Assembly: GCA_041675505.1 (NCBI GenBank)
Contig: JBAYTR010000004.1
Span: forward strand, 189,378 to 253,377
DNA length: 64,000 nucleotides
DNA from: JAGPCK01 sp041675505
GTDB lineage: Bacteria; Bacteroidota; Bacteroidia; UKL13-3
Reading direction: 5' to 3'
Shown here piece by piece: positions 8,001 through 15,531 of the stretch; the first letter of the stretch is position 1; each line of letters begins with the position of its first letter. A program made the position numbers and the translations under genes. The notes beneath the pieces are model-generated. The model saw only the letters and a list, made by a program, of their open reading frames with translations, was not told where the DNA came from and searched no databases.

Positions 8001-9386
8001 TTTTTGGTTTTGTAATTTATTGTAAATCTCCTGTTTCTCATCAGTTGTCAAAAACCTGTCAGTGTATTGATAAACATTTTTTTTCTTTTTCTCGTTCCAA
8101 ACTTCCTCTTTGGAAGTGATGTACATTTTGTTGATTTGGTCCCAACACCTGAATTCTTGGAATAGCGGATGAGAATTTGCTAAAACCTGTTCTTCTTTTT
8201 CGAACTGGCATTTACTGATGAGTTCTGTTTGTGGTTTTAAGGGGCGTTGATAATATATTACCTGATTTTTAACAATGTATTTCAAACCTCCATTAAAAGC
8301 TTCTTTTCTTAACTTTTCTTGTGATTCACTTTTTCCGGGAAAAAGATAATCCGAAATATTTTTCAGGGTTTCTTTCGGGCAATTGTTTAGAAATGGATAT
8401 TGCTTACCTTGGGTTTCCCATATTTTATCAAATTCTTCTTGGTAACGATTGCGAAGAATCACACGATTCCTGATTTTGGTCCATTTATTTTTCTCCAAGT
8501 CTTTTATAAATAGCTGGCTTACAAATAATTTTTCATTCTTGAGCGTTTCTTCCGTAGCTTCCATTTGCTTGCGCCAGTTCGTTTTTTGAGGCAAAGCAAA
8601 TATTACAGATGTTGTTTCGCCTTTTTTATTTCGCTTAATCCTAATTTCAAATTCTTCTTCCTTTCCTATTTTTTCTTCCAAATTCTGCAATTCTGTTTCG
8701 CCTACTAATTCTTCTTCATCAAACGTAATTGTTACATTGTATTTGTATAGTTCCTGTCCTTTGTTTACTCCACCTCGGACTTTAAAGATAGTTTCTGATT
8801 TTTCTACTTTCGAAATGATTACTTTTTGAGTAAACACTTCATATTTCTTCGCTGTTACTTCTTCATCCGTATCATCTTCATTTTTCTTCTTCTTGGAGTC
8901 TTCATCGTTATTTCCTCCTGCGTAGCCTCTCAGTTGATTGAATTGATATAGAATTTTTCCAAAATCTTTGAGCTCTATAATATTGTCAATGGCTCTAGCT
9001 CTTAACTGGTAGTGTGCAAAAGAATCCAACTGCATGGTACCTTTTTTTATGGGAAGTAATTCTAGTTCTTGAATCTTATCCTTTGGGGGAATGCCATTTT
9101 TAAACTGAAATTGCTCGGGTAACATCCCTAATTCATGAAGAATATAAAGTAGCTTATTCCTGCGTAGTTTATACCTCTTGTTCATTTTACGAATAGTGCG
9201 CTTTGTTCTCCGGTCTGCATTTTTGGTTATTCCTACTCCCTTTTCATAGTCTTGTTTATCAGTACCCATAGGAATTATACGGCTTCCCATTCCAAGAATT
9301 TCACCTCGCTTGTTTTCGTAATCTTGTTGAATTAACGCCCAACCAATGGAGTTCGTTCCCAAATCAAGTCCTAAGATTTTTTTCAT
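5007..9386 (-). CDS. cas9: CRISPR-associated endonuclease Cas9 (type II-C, large Bacteroidota form)
   Basis: The RNA-guided DNA endonuclease has 1459 aa, much longer than the ~1050-1100 aa of compact II-C enzymes but usual for Bacteroidota. RuvC-I is KKILGLDLGTNSIGWAL (Asp8). An Arg/Lys-rich bridge helix lies near residues 60-80. RuvC-II is EIRVELARDL (Glu714). The HNH motif is YDIDHIVPKSRYFDDS (Asp822-His823), with the Asn residues of NKVVCETNINEEKGNR following. RuvC-III is HHAVDALVVAL (His1001/1002, Asp1005). The C-terminal ~400 aa would recognise the PAM. A Lys/Glu-rich insert (about 155-275) sits in the recognition lobe. All catalytic residues are present, so it is probably active. The gene is visibly AT-richer than its neighbours, suggesting transfer. 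It is separated from cas1-cas2 and faces them, an unusual layout for II-C. Confidence 0.98.
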   Translation of the reverse strand: MKKILGLDLGTNSIGWALIQQDYENKRGEILGMGSRIIPMGTDKQDYEKGVGITKNADRRTKRTIRKMNKRYKLRRNKLLYILHELGMLPEQFQFKNGIPPKDKIQELELLPIKKGTMQLDSFAHYQLRARAIDNIIELKDFGKILYQFNQLRGYAGGNNDEDSKKKKNEDDTDEEVTAKKYEVFTQKVIISKVEKSETIFKVRGGVNKGQELYKYNVTITFDEEELVGETELQNLEEKIGKEEEFEIRIKRNKKGETTSVIFALPQKTNWRKQMEATEETLKNEKLFVSQLFIKDLEKNKWTKIRNRVILRNRYQEEFDKIWETQGKQYPFLNNCPKETLKNISDYLFPGKSESQEKLRKEAFNGGLKYIVKNQVIYYQRPLKPQTELISKCQFEKEEQVLANSHPLFQEFRCWDQINKMYITSKEEVWNEKKKKNVYQYTDRFLTTDEKQEIYNKLQNQKQLGFSEVAKIVRLKNDKTEYLNGLNLKAKLKGCDTNITIKKILGTHFELLYSQDKDIVKKIWKAIFDNANSGSEYDPSSPKVSSISNVLKALNDDEAASALALKFAQNVKFPRKYASLSEKAIRNILPLMQLNPASVPEKIKQTFHLIQTGEVIDDFPVEQLEDYVISFVEQNPNAIETGGLMYAFASSLIYGKHTSETIKPQIKDYHEIQYVERNLRNPIVSQLTNETMQIVKTLWKQYKFNSEELEIRVELARDLKNSAAERDKIYKGQIKSQKINETIKKRLIELKHEPSQGNIELYKLWSKQNTEDYPFPKKATEPTQEEIQKLRLWEEQKCISPYTLKPIPLSKLFSSERLYDIDHIVPKSRYFDDSLSNKVVCETNINEEKGNRTAWEYISQQDSRLGICQEADYIKHINHIFYGKKKRNLLLEKIPVNPVERQIKDTQYISVAVKNELAKIVGSDNVKTSTGEVTSFLRSRWGLKKLFMELTEERFREMELWDINPETGKPNAEWTRKYFDKEKQKHIYEIRNWSKRYDNRHHAVDALVVALTEHKHIKRLNDLNKYLQDELTKRKDEFKLEIKEGENTIEAFFNLESTRREEIQKQIESSRHFEKPFEDLVKQAKNHLEAMTTSIKPKDKLCVSIDKFDSNTPHKKLKAQVKIRGALHQETNYGKTRDPKTGLLRDTKTIDLPNLKAKDIPQIIDEIIKKEINTHKKQYDSMKEAFTGEGLKAFNECRFQRKKPDELKPPVYKVKIWYSAKEDDESTLQRLYSNNEKLSVVTGDNYLFLVMETYGKKGKERVFDIASLYDSADIAKRSLKEKYDNFKYRICEDYRVKHEDKPERVIFTLQQGDLVYFPENENDEFLSFSNAELDEWLQNIDNKKKISHRIYKVVKFDKSKTAHFIPHNYANVISVPKDLTEEQREVLKNQYLDKKIPKKELNFVEYGSYRDCSPYEPGGTFVKSVTETDKRKKQKLKKIQDTCVKVTVDWTGNIKKALF

Positions 9387-9420
9387 GATTTACAGATTTA
9401 ATAGTCAAAGTTTATATTCT

Positions 9421-9443
9421 TGACCGCAACCTATATGCGGTCA
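9421..9443. promoter_or_regulatory. Perfect 8-bp dyad between cas9 and tracrRNA
   Basis: TGACCGCA (9421-9428), a 7-nt spacer and TGCGGTCA (9436-9443) form a perfect inverted repeat, 35-57 nt upstream of the cas9 start and just upstream of the tracrRNA -33 box. It could be an operator for a dimeric regulator acting on both divergent transcripts, or a hairpin in the cas9 leader. There is no T-run, so it is not a terminator. Confidence 0.5.
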
Positions 9444-9452
9444 GAAATATTA

Positions 9453-9483
9453 TTTGCAAAATAGAAAAAAATATTTAGTTTTG
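9453..9483 (+). promoter_or_regulatory. tracrRNA promoter
   Basis: TTTG (9453-9456), 19 nt, then TAGTTTTG (9476-9483) match the Bacteroidota -33/-7 consensus. Transcription would start about 5-7 nt later, at 9488-9490, so the RNA would begin with the anti-repeat. Confidence 0.75.
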
Positions 9484-9485
9484 AG

Positions 9486-9562
9486 AACTCAATAAGAAAG
9501 CAAATCACAATAAGGATTATTCCGTTGTGAAAACATTTAAGGCGGGGCAACTCGCCTTTTTT
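9486..9562 (+). ncRNA. tracrRNA
   Basis: The anti-repeat at 9486-9510 pairs with the crRNA half of the repeat: AACTCAAT with ATTGAGTT (8 bp), an AA/AA internal loop, then GAAAGCAAATCACAA with TTGTGATTTGCTTTC (15 bp). The tail holds a small nexus-like hairpin (GGA-TTAT-TCC, 9515-9524), a single-stranded AAAACATTTAA linker, and a terminator stem GGCGGG/CTCGCC with a GCAA tetraloop (9541-9556) ending in a T6 run. The size would be about 75 nt. It is divergent from cas9 and shares the intergenic region with its promoter. Confidence 0.93.
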
Positions 9563-9579
9563 ATTTAAAATACTTATAC

Positions 9580-9655
9580 TTGTTGCAGCTGATTACGATT
9601 GGCTGGTATGTTAAGCGATAGTGCATTTGCGCTATCGCTTTCCTATTTATTACAA
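9580..9655. repeat. Right copy of 76-nt direct repeat flanking the CRISPR-Cas island
   Basis: This is the partner of 94-169. The hairpin AGCGATAG (9614-9621) / CTATCGCT (9632-9639) is fully conserved; most differences lie in the first half (CGGCTACCATG versus TGGCTGGTATG). It starts 18 nt after the tracrRNA T-run. The direct orientation would allow loss or gain of the whole 9.5-kb island by recombination. Confidence 0.85.
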
Positions 9656-9694
9656 TATCTAATTTGCGCCTCCCTAACCAGTATTGTAGATAAT

Positions 9695-9727
9695 CGTTGT
9701 GAAAACATTTAGACGGGGTAACTCTCC
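9695..9727 (+). pseudogene. Degenerate second copy of the tracrRNA 3' tail
   Basis: CGTTGTGAAAACATTTA is identical to 9523-9539. The next 16 nt match the terminator stem with three substitutions after a 1-nt gap. The stem is weakened, the T-run is gone, and no anti-repeat or promoter precedes it. It ends immediately before the stop codon of the neighbouring ATPase gene. It looks like a remnant of a duplication or of an older tracrRNA. Confidence 0.7.
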
Positions 9728-9728
9728 A

Positions 9729-11207
9729 TCAATCCTCTTCTTCTTCCATGCCGGAAAACATACTGCTCACCAAATCATTGAACACTAACTTACCGTCTTC
9801 GGTATCGCGGCTAATTTGAGAGTATTCAGCCAAACCGTGCAACACAAACTCCATCATCATCAAAAGTTCGCTTTTGGGAATACCTGCCAATTGCGTTTTT
9901 ACCAAGTCGCTTAAACCGTTTACCTGGTGCATGGCTTTTTCATAAGCCTTATCGCTCATATCAGCCTGCAGTTGCAAGAGGTTTCCCTCATTGAACCAGC
10001 GAATAATTTCTTCATACGTATTCGCTTTTTTCGATTTCTTTAACTGCTCAGGGTTGGGCAGTAGTTGTGCAAATTTCTTGCGTATGGCCTTACCAATTAA
10101 AGCCATAGCCACATTGTTTACACCTTCCAACTCGCCTTCATACACCAGTTCCATTTTCCCGGTAAGCGAGGGCAAAATGCCATAGAAATCGGCCAAACGT
10201 GCCGTTGTGGTGGTTTCTCCATTCAACAACATTCTGCGCTCGGCAGTGCTGTATAAATTTTCCAGCGCAGAAATGGTAAGGCGGGCAGAAACACCGCTTT
10301 TTTTGTCAATGTATTCACTGTCGCGGGCTTCGAAAGCCACTAATTCAATTAACTCATGTAGCAAAGGAGAAACGGTAACCGCCTTTTGTTGTTCGGTCAC
10401 ATTAGCTTCCTGTTCCGTAATGGCTTTAGATACTTCGAGTGTTTTGGGATAATGTGTTAAAATCTGGCTGTCTATGCGGTCCTTAAGCGGGGTAACAATA
10501 GAGCCACGGTTAGTGTAATCCTCAGGGTTGGCTGTAAACACAAACTGAATATCCAGTGGCATACGCAGTTTAAAGCCACGCACCTGAATATCGCCTTCCT
10601 GCAAAATATTGAACAAGGCCACTTGTATGCGGGCTTGCAAATCGGGCAACTCGTTAATCACAAAAATGCAGCGGTGCGAGTGCGGTATTAATCCATAATG
10701 TATCACCCGCTCATCATTGTAGGGCAATTTGAGTGTAGCGGCTTTAATGGGATCTACATCTCCTATTAAGTCAGCTACAGACACATCGGGTGTAGCCAGT
10801 TTTTCCGTAAAACGTTCGTTTCTATGTACCCAGGTTATGGGTGTATCATCTCCTTTTTCAGCCAATACATCACGTGAATATTTTGAGATGGGTGCAAACG
10901 GGTCATCGTTAATTTCTGAACCCTCTACCACAGGCATCCACTCGTCCAGCAACTCTACCATTTGGCGGGCCAAGCGGGTTTTAGCCTGCCCGCGCAAGCC
11001 AAGTAAAATAATGTTGTGCTGTGATAGTATGGCAGATTGCAGTTGAGGAATAACGGTTTCTTCATAGCCTTGTATGCCTGCAAACAAAGGTGTTTTATTC
11101 TTGAGCAGTTGTATGAGGTTATCGCGCATTTCCTGTTTGATGCTGCGCGATGTGTATCCTGATTTTTTCAGTTGGCCAAAAGTGTGTATCTGTGGTGCTG
11201 TGTTCAT
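9729..11207 (-). CDS. MoxR/magnesium-chelatase-like AAA+ ATPase
   Basis: This 492-aa cytoplasmic AAA+ protein resembles the I subunit of Mg-chelatase and MoxR. The Walker A form GLRGQAKTRLAR has Ala before the Lys, as in MoxR proteins. The Walker B region reads CIFVINELPDLQ, with Asn in place of the usual Asp of DE. QEGDIQVRG and FTANPEDYTNRGSIVTPLKDRI give the sensor and arginine-finger region. The C-terminal ~200 aa are helical. It directly abuts the VWA-domain gene upstream (ATG begins at the base after the VWA stop), so the two are one operon and probably one complex, by analogy with ChlI-ChlD and MoxR-VWA pairs that act as chaperones or metal inserters. The client is unknown. Confidence 0.85.
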   Translation of the reverse strand: MNTAPQIHTFGQLKKSGYTSRSIKQEMRDNLIQLLKNKTPLFAGIQGYEETVIPQLQSAILSQHNIILLGLRGQAKTRLARQMVELLDEWMPVVEGSEINDDPFAPISKYSRDVLAEKGDDTPITWVHRNERFTEKLATPDVSVADLIGDVDPIKAATLKLPYNDERVIHYGLIPHSHRCIFVINELPDLQARIQVALFNILQEGDIQVRGFKLRMPLDIQFVFTANPEDYTNRGSIVTPLKDRIDSQILTHYPKTLEVSKAITEQEANVTEQQKAVTVSPLLHELIELVAFEARDSEYIDKKSGVSARLTISALENLYSTAERRMLLNGETTTTARLADFYGILPSLTGKMELVYEGELEGVNNVAMALIGKAIRKKFAQLLPNPEQLKKSKKANTYEEIIRWFNEGNLLQLQADMSDKAYEKAMHQVNGLSDLVKTQLAGIPKSELLMMMEFVLHGLAEYSQISRDTEDGKLVFNDLVSSMFSGMEEEED

Positions 11208-12299
11208 TTATCTGACTGTTTTTTTTCTGTTGCGTATGTAATCTTCAAAAATATATTCACCCAATCCGTTGAGTGAGCTGTAAAACGCTTTGCCGTGGTT
11301 GGTTCTGGTAAAATCGCGTACAAACTCCTGCAAGTAGGGGTCGGTAGCAATCATAAATGTAGTAATGCTTACTCCAATGCGTCTGCATTGCGCAGCCATA
11401 TTCAACGTTTTATTGATAATTTTACGGTCGAGTCCGAAACTATTTTTATAGTAGCCGTTCCCTTCTTTCAGGCAGGTGGGCTTGCCATCGGTAATCATAA
11501 AAATCTGTTTGTTGGGGCTTTTTCTTCTGCGCAAAATATCCATAGCCAACTCTAAACCTGCATACGTGTTGGTATGAAAAGGTCCAACTTGCAAATAAGG
11601 CAAATCTTTGAGCTCCACAGGCCAGGCATCGTTACCAAAAACAATAATGTCGAGTGTATCTTTGGGGTACTTGGTTTTAATAAGTTCAGCCAGCGCCATG
11701 GCTACTTTTTTGGCCGGTGTAATGCGGTCTTCCCCGTACAAAATCATGGAGTGGGAAATATCAATCATCAACACCGTAGAGTTCTGCGTTCTCAGCTCCC
11801 GTTCCTGTATTTCGAGGTCCTCTTCTGTTAAGGTAAAATCATCAATGCCGTGGTTTATTTGTGCATTGCGAATTGAATTAGGGAAGTTAATACTATCAGG
11901 ATGGTCGCCAAACTCAAACTTACGCAAATCGCTGGACAACTCGTCTCCTGAACCGATGTGTGTAGTTTTATGCTGCCCCTTCCCTGCTTTACGCAGTTTT
12001 CCAAAAATCTCTTCCAATGATTGCCTGCGAATGGTTTGATCTGTTTTGGCTGTGGGTTGAATGCTGCCACTATCGGTTTCTTTCACATACCCTCTATCCT
12101 TGAGATCATCATAAAAGTTGCCCATACCGTAAATATTATCGGTAAGGTGGTGCTGGTGGTCAAGTTCATTCATCCATGAAAGTGCCTCATTCACATCACC
12201 ATTGGTGTATTGCATCAGCTGCAGAAACAAGTTGAGCAGTTCCTGAAACTTATCGGTGGTTTTAGCCGGATGGTATTTAAAAAACCTGAAGTTGTGCAT
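11208..12299 (-). CDS. VWA-domain protein partner of the MoxR-like ATPase
   Basis: This 363-aa protein has a C-terminal von Willebrand factor A domain (about 165-350). The MIDAS metal site is seen in VLMIDISHSMI (DxSxS), a downstream Thr in FHTNTYAGLELA and the ITDGKPT motif. The N-terminal 150 aa are helical and charged, with no signal peptide, so the protein is cytoplasmic. It is the first gene of the two-gene operon, divergent from the gene at 12363. The pair resembles ChlD/ChlI-like metal-insertion or protein-remodelling machines. No Mg-chelatase H subunit is present, so a role in chlorophyll synthesis is not implied. Confidence 0.85.
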   Translation of the reverse strand: MHNFRFFKYHPAKTTDKFQELLNLFLQLMQYTNGDVNEALSWMNELDHQHHLTDNIYGMGNFYDDLKDRGYVKETDSGSIQPTAKTDQTIRRQSLEEIFGKLRKAGKGQHKTTHIGSGDELSSDLRKFEFGDHPDSINFPNSIRNAQINHGIDDFTLTEEDLEIQERELRTQNSTVLMIDISHSMILYGEDRITPAKKVAMALAELIKTKYPKDTLDIIVFGNDAWPVELKDLPYLQVGPFHTNTYAGLELAMDILRRRKSPNKQIFMITDGKPTCLKEGNGYYKNSFGLDRKIINKTLNMAAQCRRIGVSITTFMIATDPYLQEFVRDFTRTNHGKAFYSSLNGLGEYIFEDYIRNRKKTVR

Positions 12300-12350
12300 A
12301 CGTAACGAAGTTATAACAAACGAAATGGTAAAGGGTTAATTAATTTAGAA

Positions 12351-12358
12351 TATTTTTG
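12351..12358 (+). promoter_or_regulatory. -7 box TATTTTTG four bases before a start codon
   Basis: TATTTTTG fits TAnnTTTG exactly. With a normal 5-7 nt to the transcription start, the mRNA would begin at or within the ATG at 12363, so the gene may have a leaderless mRNA. No clear -33 TTG was seen. Confidence 0.45.
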
Positions 12359-12362
12359 CGCC

Positions 12363-13394
12363 ATGAACAAAATATCAGCAACGTTTATCGCTTGTATGCT
12401 CATTTGCAGTTTATTTACCCCAACTGTACACGCACAAACGAAACAACTCACCATAGCTTTTTACAATCAGGAGAATTTATTTGATACCATTGACGACCCG
12501 CTGACCGAAGACAGTGAATTTCTGCCCGGCTCCAAAGCCCAATGGACCAATGAACGTTACGTGGCCAAACTTAATAACATGAGCCGTGTGATTCGCTCGC
12601 TTAACAACGGAGCCGATATTGTTGGTTTGTGTGAAGTAGAGAACAAAAAAACAGTGGATGATTTAGCTCACTATTGTGGCACAGGAGCAAAACAGGAAGC
12701 TTACGGTGTAGTACACTTTGACTCACCCGATCCCCGTGGCATTGATGTGGCGTTGATGTACCGCAAATCGGCCTTAACGGTACTTTACGCCTACCCTATC
12801 CGTTTTACTTTGCCACACGCAGATTACAACCGCACACGCGATATTCTGTATGTTAAAGGCGAGCTATCCAACAAAAGTGTGGTACACCTTTTTGTAAATC
12901 ATTTTCCGTCACGTAGAGAGGGTACTGCTGAATCGAGTTACAAAAGGCAATTTGTGGCTGCTGAATTAAGGCAGCGCGTGGACTCGTTACTGAAGAAGGA
13001 TAAAAATGCACAAATAGTTATTATGGGCGATTTTAATGATGAGCCTGGTGACAGCAGTATGAGTGTGGTGTTAAAAACTGCCTGTACATTAAAAGATGCG
13101 GAGAAGACAGGTTTGTATAATGTAATGTGTCCGTTAAAGGGAGCAGGCCTGGGTTCCCACTTGTACCGCAAAGAATGGGGCATGCTCGATCAGATAATCA
13201 TTTCGAGTGCGCTGTTAACTGATAAAAATAAAATGCAGTATGTTGCAGAATCAGCGGGTATTTTCAAGGAAGAGTGGATGCTGGAACAAAGCGAAAAATA
13301 CAAGGGACAGCCATTCAGAACTTATGTTGGCAGCAAATATCTGGGTGGTTTTAGTGACCATTTACCTGTGTATATTAAACTTACACTGAAATAA
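12363..13394 (+). CDS. Secreted endonuclease/exonuclease/phosphatase-family protein
   Basis: This 343-aa protein has a cleavable signal peptide (hydrophobic FIACMLICSLFT, then VHAQ). The EEP-fold signatures are AFYNQENLFDT at the N-terminus, GLCEVENKKT (catalytic Glu), VVHLFVNHFPSR, VIMGDFNDEPGD (GDFN motif) and the terminal GGFSDHLPVY (SDH motif). These residues bind metal and hydrolyse a phosphodiester or phosphomonoester. Substrates in this superfamily range from DNA to phospholipids and sugar phosphates, so the substrate stays open. A periplasmic or extracellular location suggests phosphate or nucleic-acid scavenging, fitting the polyphosphate kinase gene next door. Confidence 0.85.
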   Translation: MNKISATFIACMLICSLFTPTVHAQTKQLTIAFYNQENLFDTIDDPLTEDSEFLPGSKAQWTNERYVAKLNNMSRVIRSLNNGADIVGLCEVENKKTVDDLAHYCGTGAKQEAYGVVHFDSPDPRGIDVALMYRKSALTVLYAYPIRFTLPHADYNRTRDILYVKGELSNKSVVHLFVNHFPSRREGTAESSYKRQFVAAELRQRVDSLLKKDKNAQIVIMGDFNDEPGDSSMSVVLKTACTLKDAEKTGLYNVMCPLKGAGLGSHLYRKEWGMLDQIIISSALLTDKNKMQYVAESAGIFKEEWMLEQSEKYKGQPFRTYVGSKYLGGFSDHLPVYIKLTLK

Positions 13395-13464
13395 CCTGTG
13401 ACGATAGCTTAACATTTTACTAACACTAAATTAGTATTGTTGCGATTTACACTGCAATACAACC

Positions 13465-15528
13465 ATGATAAAAGAATATAAAGGCATACAGATAAAAGAC
13501 CGTGAAATCAGCTGGCTCTCGTTTAATGAACGGGTTTTGCAGGAGGCTGATGATGAAAGTGTGCCGTTATTGGAACGACTGAAATTTTTGGCCATATTCT
13601 CCTCTAACATGGACGAGTTCTTTCGTGTGCGCGTAGCTTCCCTAAGAAGGTCGCAGAAGGCCAAGCGAAAAGTTATCAGTCCTTTTCGTTTGCACCCCGA
13701 AGTAATTTTAGAACTTATCCAGGAAAGAGCGGTGAATCTGCAAGACAAATTCAACCTCATTTATGAAAACATTCGTGAAGATCTGGCCAAAGAAAATGTG
13801 TTGATTGTAAACGAAAAAGAACTCACCCCCGACCAACTTGCTGCTGCGCAACAATATTACAAAACGGGCGTTGCACCTTATCTCTTCCCCGTTATACTTG
13901 ACCCTAAGGCTGAATTTCCTTTTTTGCGGGACAAGTCCATTTACCTCGCTATAAAAATGAGTAAGCAAAATGGTTCGCTTAAACCCAAATATGCCATCAT
14001 TGAAGTGCCTACTAATGTTATCAACCGTTTTTATATTCTGCCTTCTGATAACAACAAAACCTATATCATTTTATTGGATGATGTTATCCGCATTTCACTG
14101 GATAAAATATTTTCCATTTTTGATTACGATACTTACGAGGCTTACACCATCAAACTCACACGCGATGCTGAACTTACCATTGACAATGATTTTGCAGTAA
14201 GTTATATTGAAAAAGTTGAGAAGAGTTTGAAAGAAAGGAAAAAAGGAGCACCGGTTCGGTTTGTGTTTGATGAAGAAATGCCAACCGACTTATTGGGCTT
14301 TATGATTAACAAACTTAAGCTTACCAAACAAAGCCTTATTCCCGGAGGGCGTTACCACAATTTCAAAGATTTTATGGATTTCCCCAAAGTGGGTAAATCT
14401 TATATGAGTTATGAGCCCCTGCCTCAAATAAATGTACTATCGCTTGACAATACACGGGTAATGTTTGATGCCATCAGTAAACGCGATCACATTCTGCATC
14501 ACCCTTACCAAACATTCGATTATGTTATTCGTATGTTGCGTGAATCAGCTATTGATCCTTTTGTATCAGAAATCAAGATTACATTATACCGTGTAGCCAA
14601 ACAATCCAACGTGTGCAATGCCTTGATTAATGCAGTGAAAAATGGCAAAAAAGTTACGGTGCTAATGGAACTACAGGCCCGTTTTGATGAAGAGCACAAC
14701 ATTTATTGGGCAAACAAACTTCAGGAAGCCGGTGCAATTGTTCTGTTTGGTAAACCCTCACAAAAAGTACACTGTAAAATATGCTTAATATACCGCAAAG
14801 AAAACAACCGCATAGTGAAATATGCACATTTGGGTACCGGCAATTACAACGGTGTAACCTCTCGTTTGTATTGCGACCATGGACTGCTTACCAAAAGCAA
14901 ACGACTCACCGAGGAAGTGGCTCACATGTTCCACCTCCTCTCCAACCCTGAACACCATTACAAATTCAAATACTTGCTGGTAGCGCCCATCAGCATGAAA
15001 AATGAATTCCTTAAATTGGTAGAGAACGAAATTAAACTGGCTAAACACGGAAAACCCGCTTCCATCATTTTAAAAATGAACTCACTGGTTGATGAAGTAA
15101 TGATTAAAAAACTTTACGATGCCAGCCGTGCCGGAGTGAAAATCCAACTGATTATTCGTGGTGTATGTTGTTTAGTTCCGGGAGTAAAAAAACTGAGTGA
15201 AAACGTTGAAGTTATCAGTATCATTGACCGTTATCTGGAACACGCAAGAGTTTATATTTTCGGAAATGAAGGCAAAGAAAAAATGTTTCTCTCCTCAGCC
15301 GATTGGATGCAACGTAATTTGAACAACCGCATTGAAGTAGCTTTCCCCATACACGATCGCAGCATTCAGAAACAGATAAAAGACATCATCAACATTCAAC
15401 TGAAAGATAACTGCAAAGCCCGTATCATTGACAAATCACAAAGCAATCACTACAAAGCACAAGACAACCAAAACCCGATCAGAGCTCAGTATGCCATATA
15501 CAGCTACATCAAAAGCCTGTCGGTATAA
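13465..15528 (+). CDS. ppk1: Polyphosphate kinase 1
   Basis: Ppk1 reversibly polymerises the gamma-phosphate of ATP into polyphosphate. The 687-aa length is standard. The N-domain begins with REISWLSFNERVLQEA, followed by FSSNMDEFFRVRV. The catalytic phospho-histidine is His436 in KVHCKICLIYR, and HLGTGNYNG and the second phospholipase-D-like segment MFLSSADWMQRNLNNRIE are intact. The gene is followed after 3 nt by rarD, so they may be co-transcribed. The start at ATG 13465 lies behind a weak TAGTATTG box at about 13434. Confidence 0.96.
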   Translation: MIKEYKGIQIKDREISWLSFNERVLQEADDESVPLLERLKFLAIFSSNMDEFFRVRVASLRRSQKAKRKVISPFRLHPEVILELIQERAVNLQDKFNLIYENIREDLAKENVLIVNEKELTPDQLAAAQQYYKTGVAPYLFPVILDPKAEFPFLRDKSIYLAIKMSKQNGSLKPKYAIIEVPTNVINRFYILPSDNNKTYIILLDDVIRISLDKIFSIFDYDTYEAYTIKLTRDAELTIDNDFAVSYIEKVEKSLKERKKGAPVRFVFDEEMPTDLLGFMINKLKLTKQSLIPGGRYHNFKDFMDFPKVGKSYMSYEPLPQINVLSLDNTRVMFDAISKRDHILHHPYQTFDYVIRMLRESAIDPFVSEIKITLYRVAKQSNVCNALINAVKNGKKVTVLMELQARFDEEHNIYWANKLQEAGAIVLFGKPSQKVHCKICLIYRKENNRIVKYAHLGTGNYNGVTSRLYCDHGLLTKSKRLTEEVAHMFHLLSNPEHHYKFKYLLVAPISMKNEFLKLVENEIKLAKHGKPASIILKMNSLVDEVMIKKLYDASRAGVKIQLIIRGVCCLVPGVKKLSENVEVISIIDRYLEHARVYIFGNEGKEKMFLSSADWMQRNLNNRIEVAFPIHDRSIQKQIKDIINIQLKDNCKARIIDKSQSNHYKAQDNQNPIRAQYAIYSYIKSLSV

Positions 15529-15531
15529 AAC

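Noticed and set aside
224..9655. Search for a transposase, integrase or csn2/cas4 in the CRISPR island
   Set aside because: None found; the mobile-element idea rests only on direct repeats and base composition.
11608..12039. 143-aa ORF antisense to the VWA gene
   Set aside because: Shadow of the clear VWA gene; no domain and no start signal.
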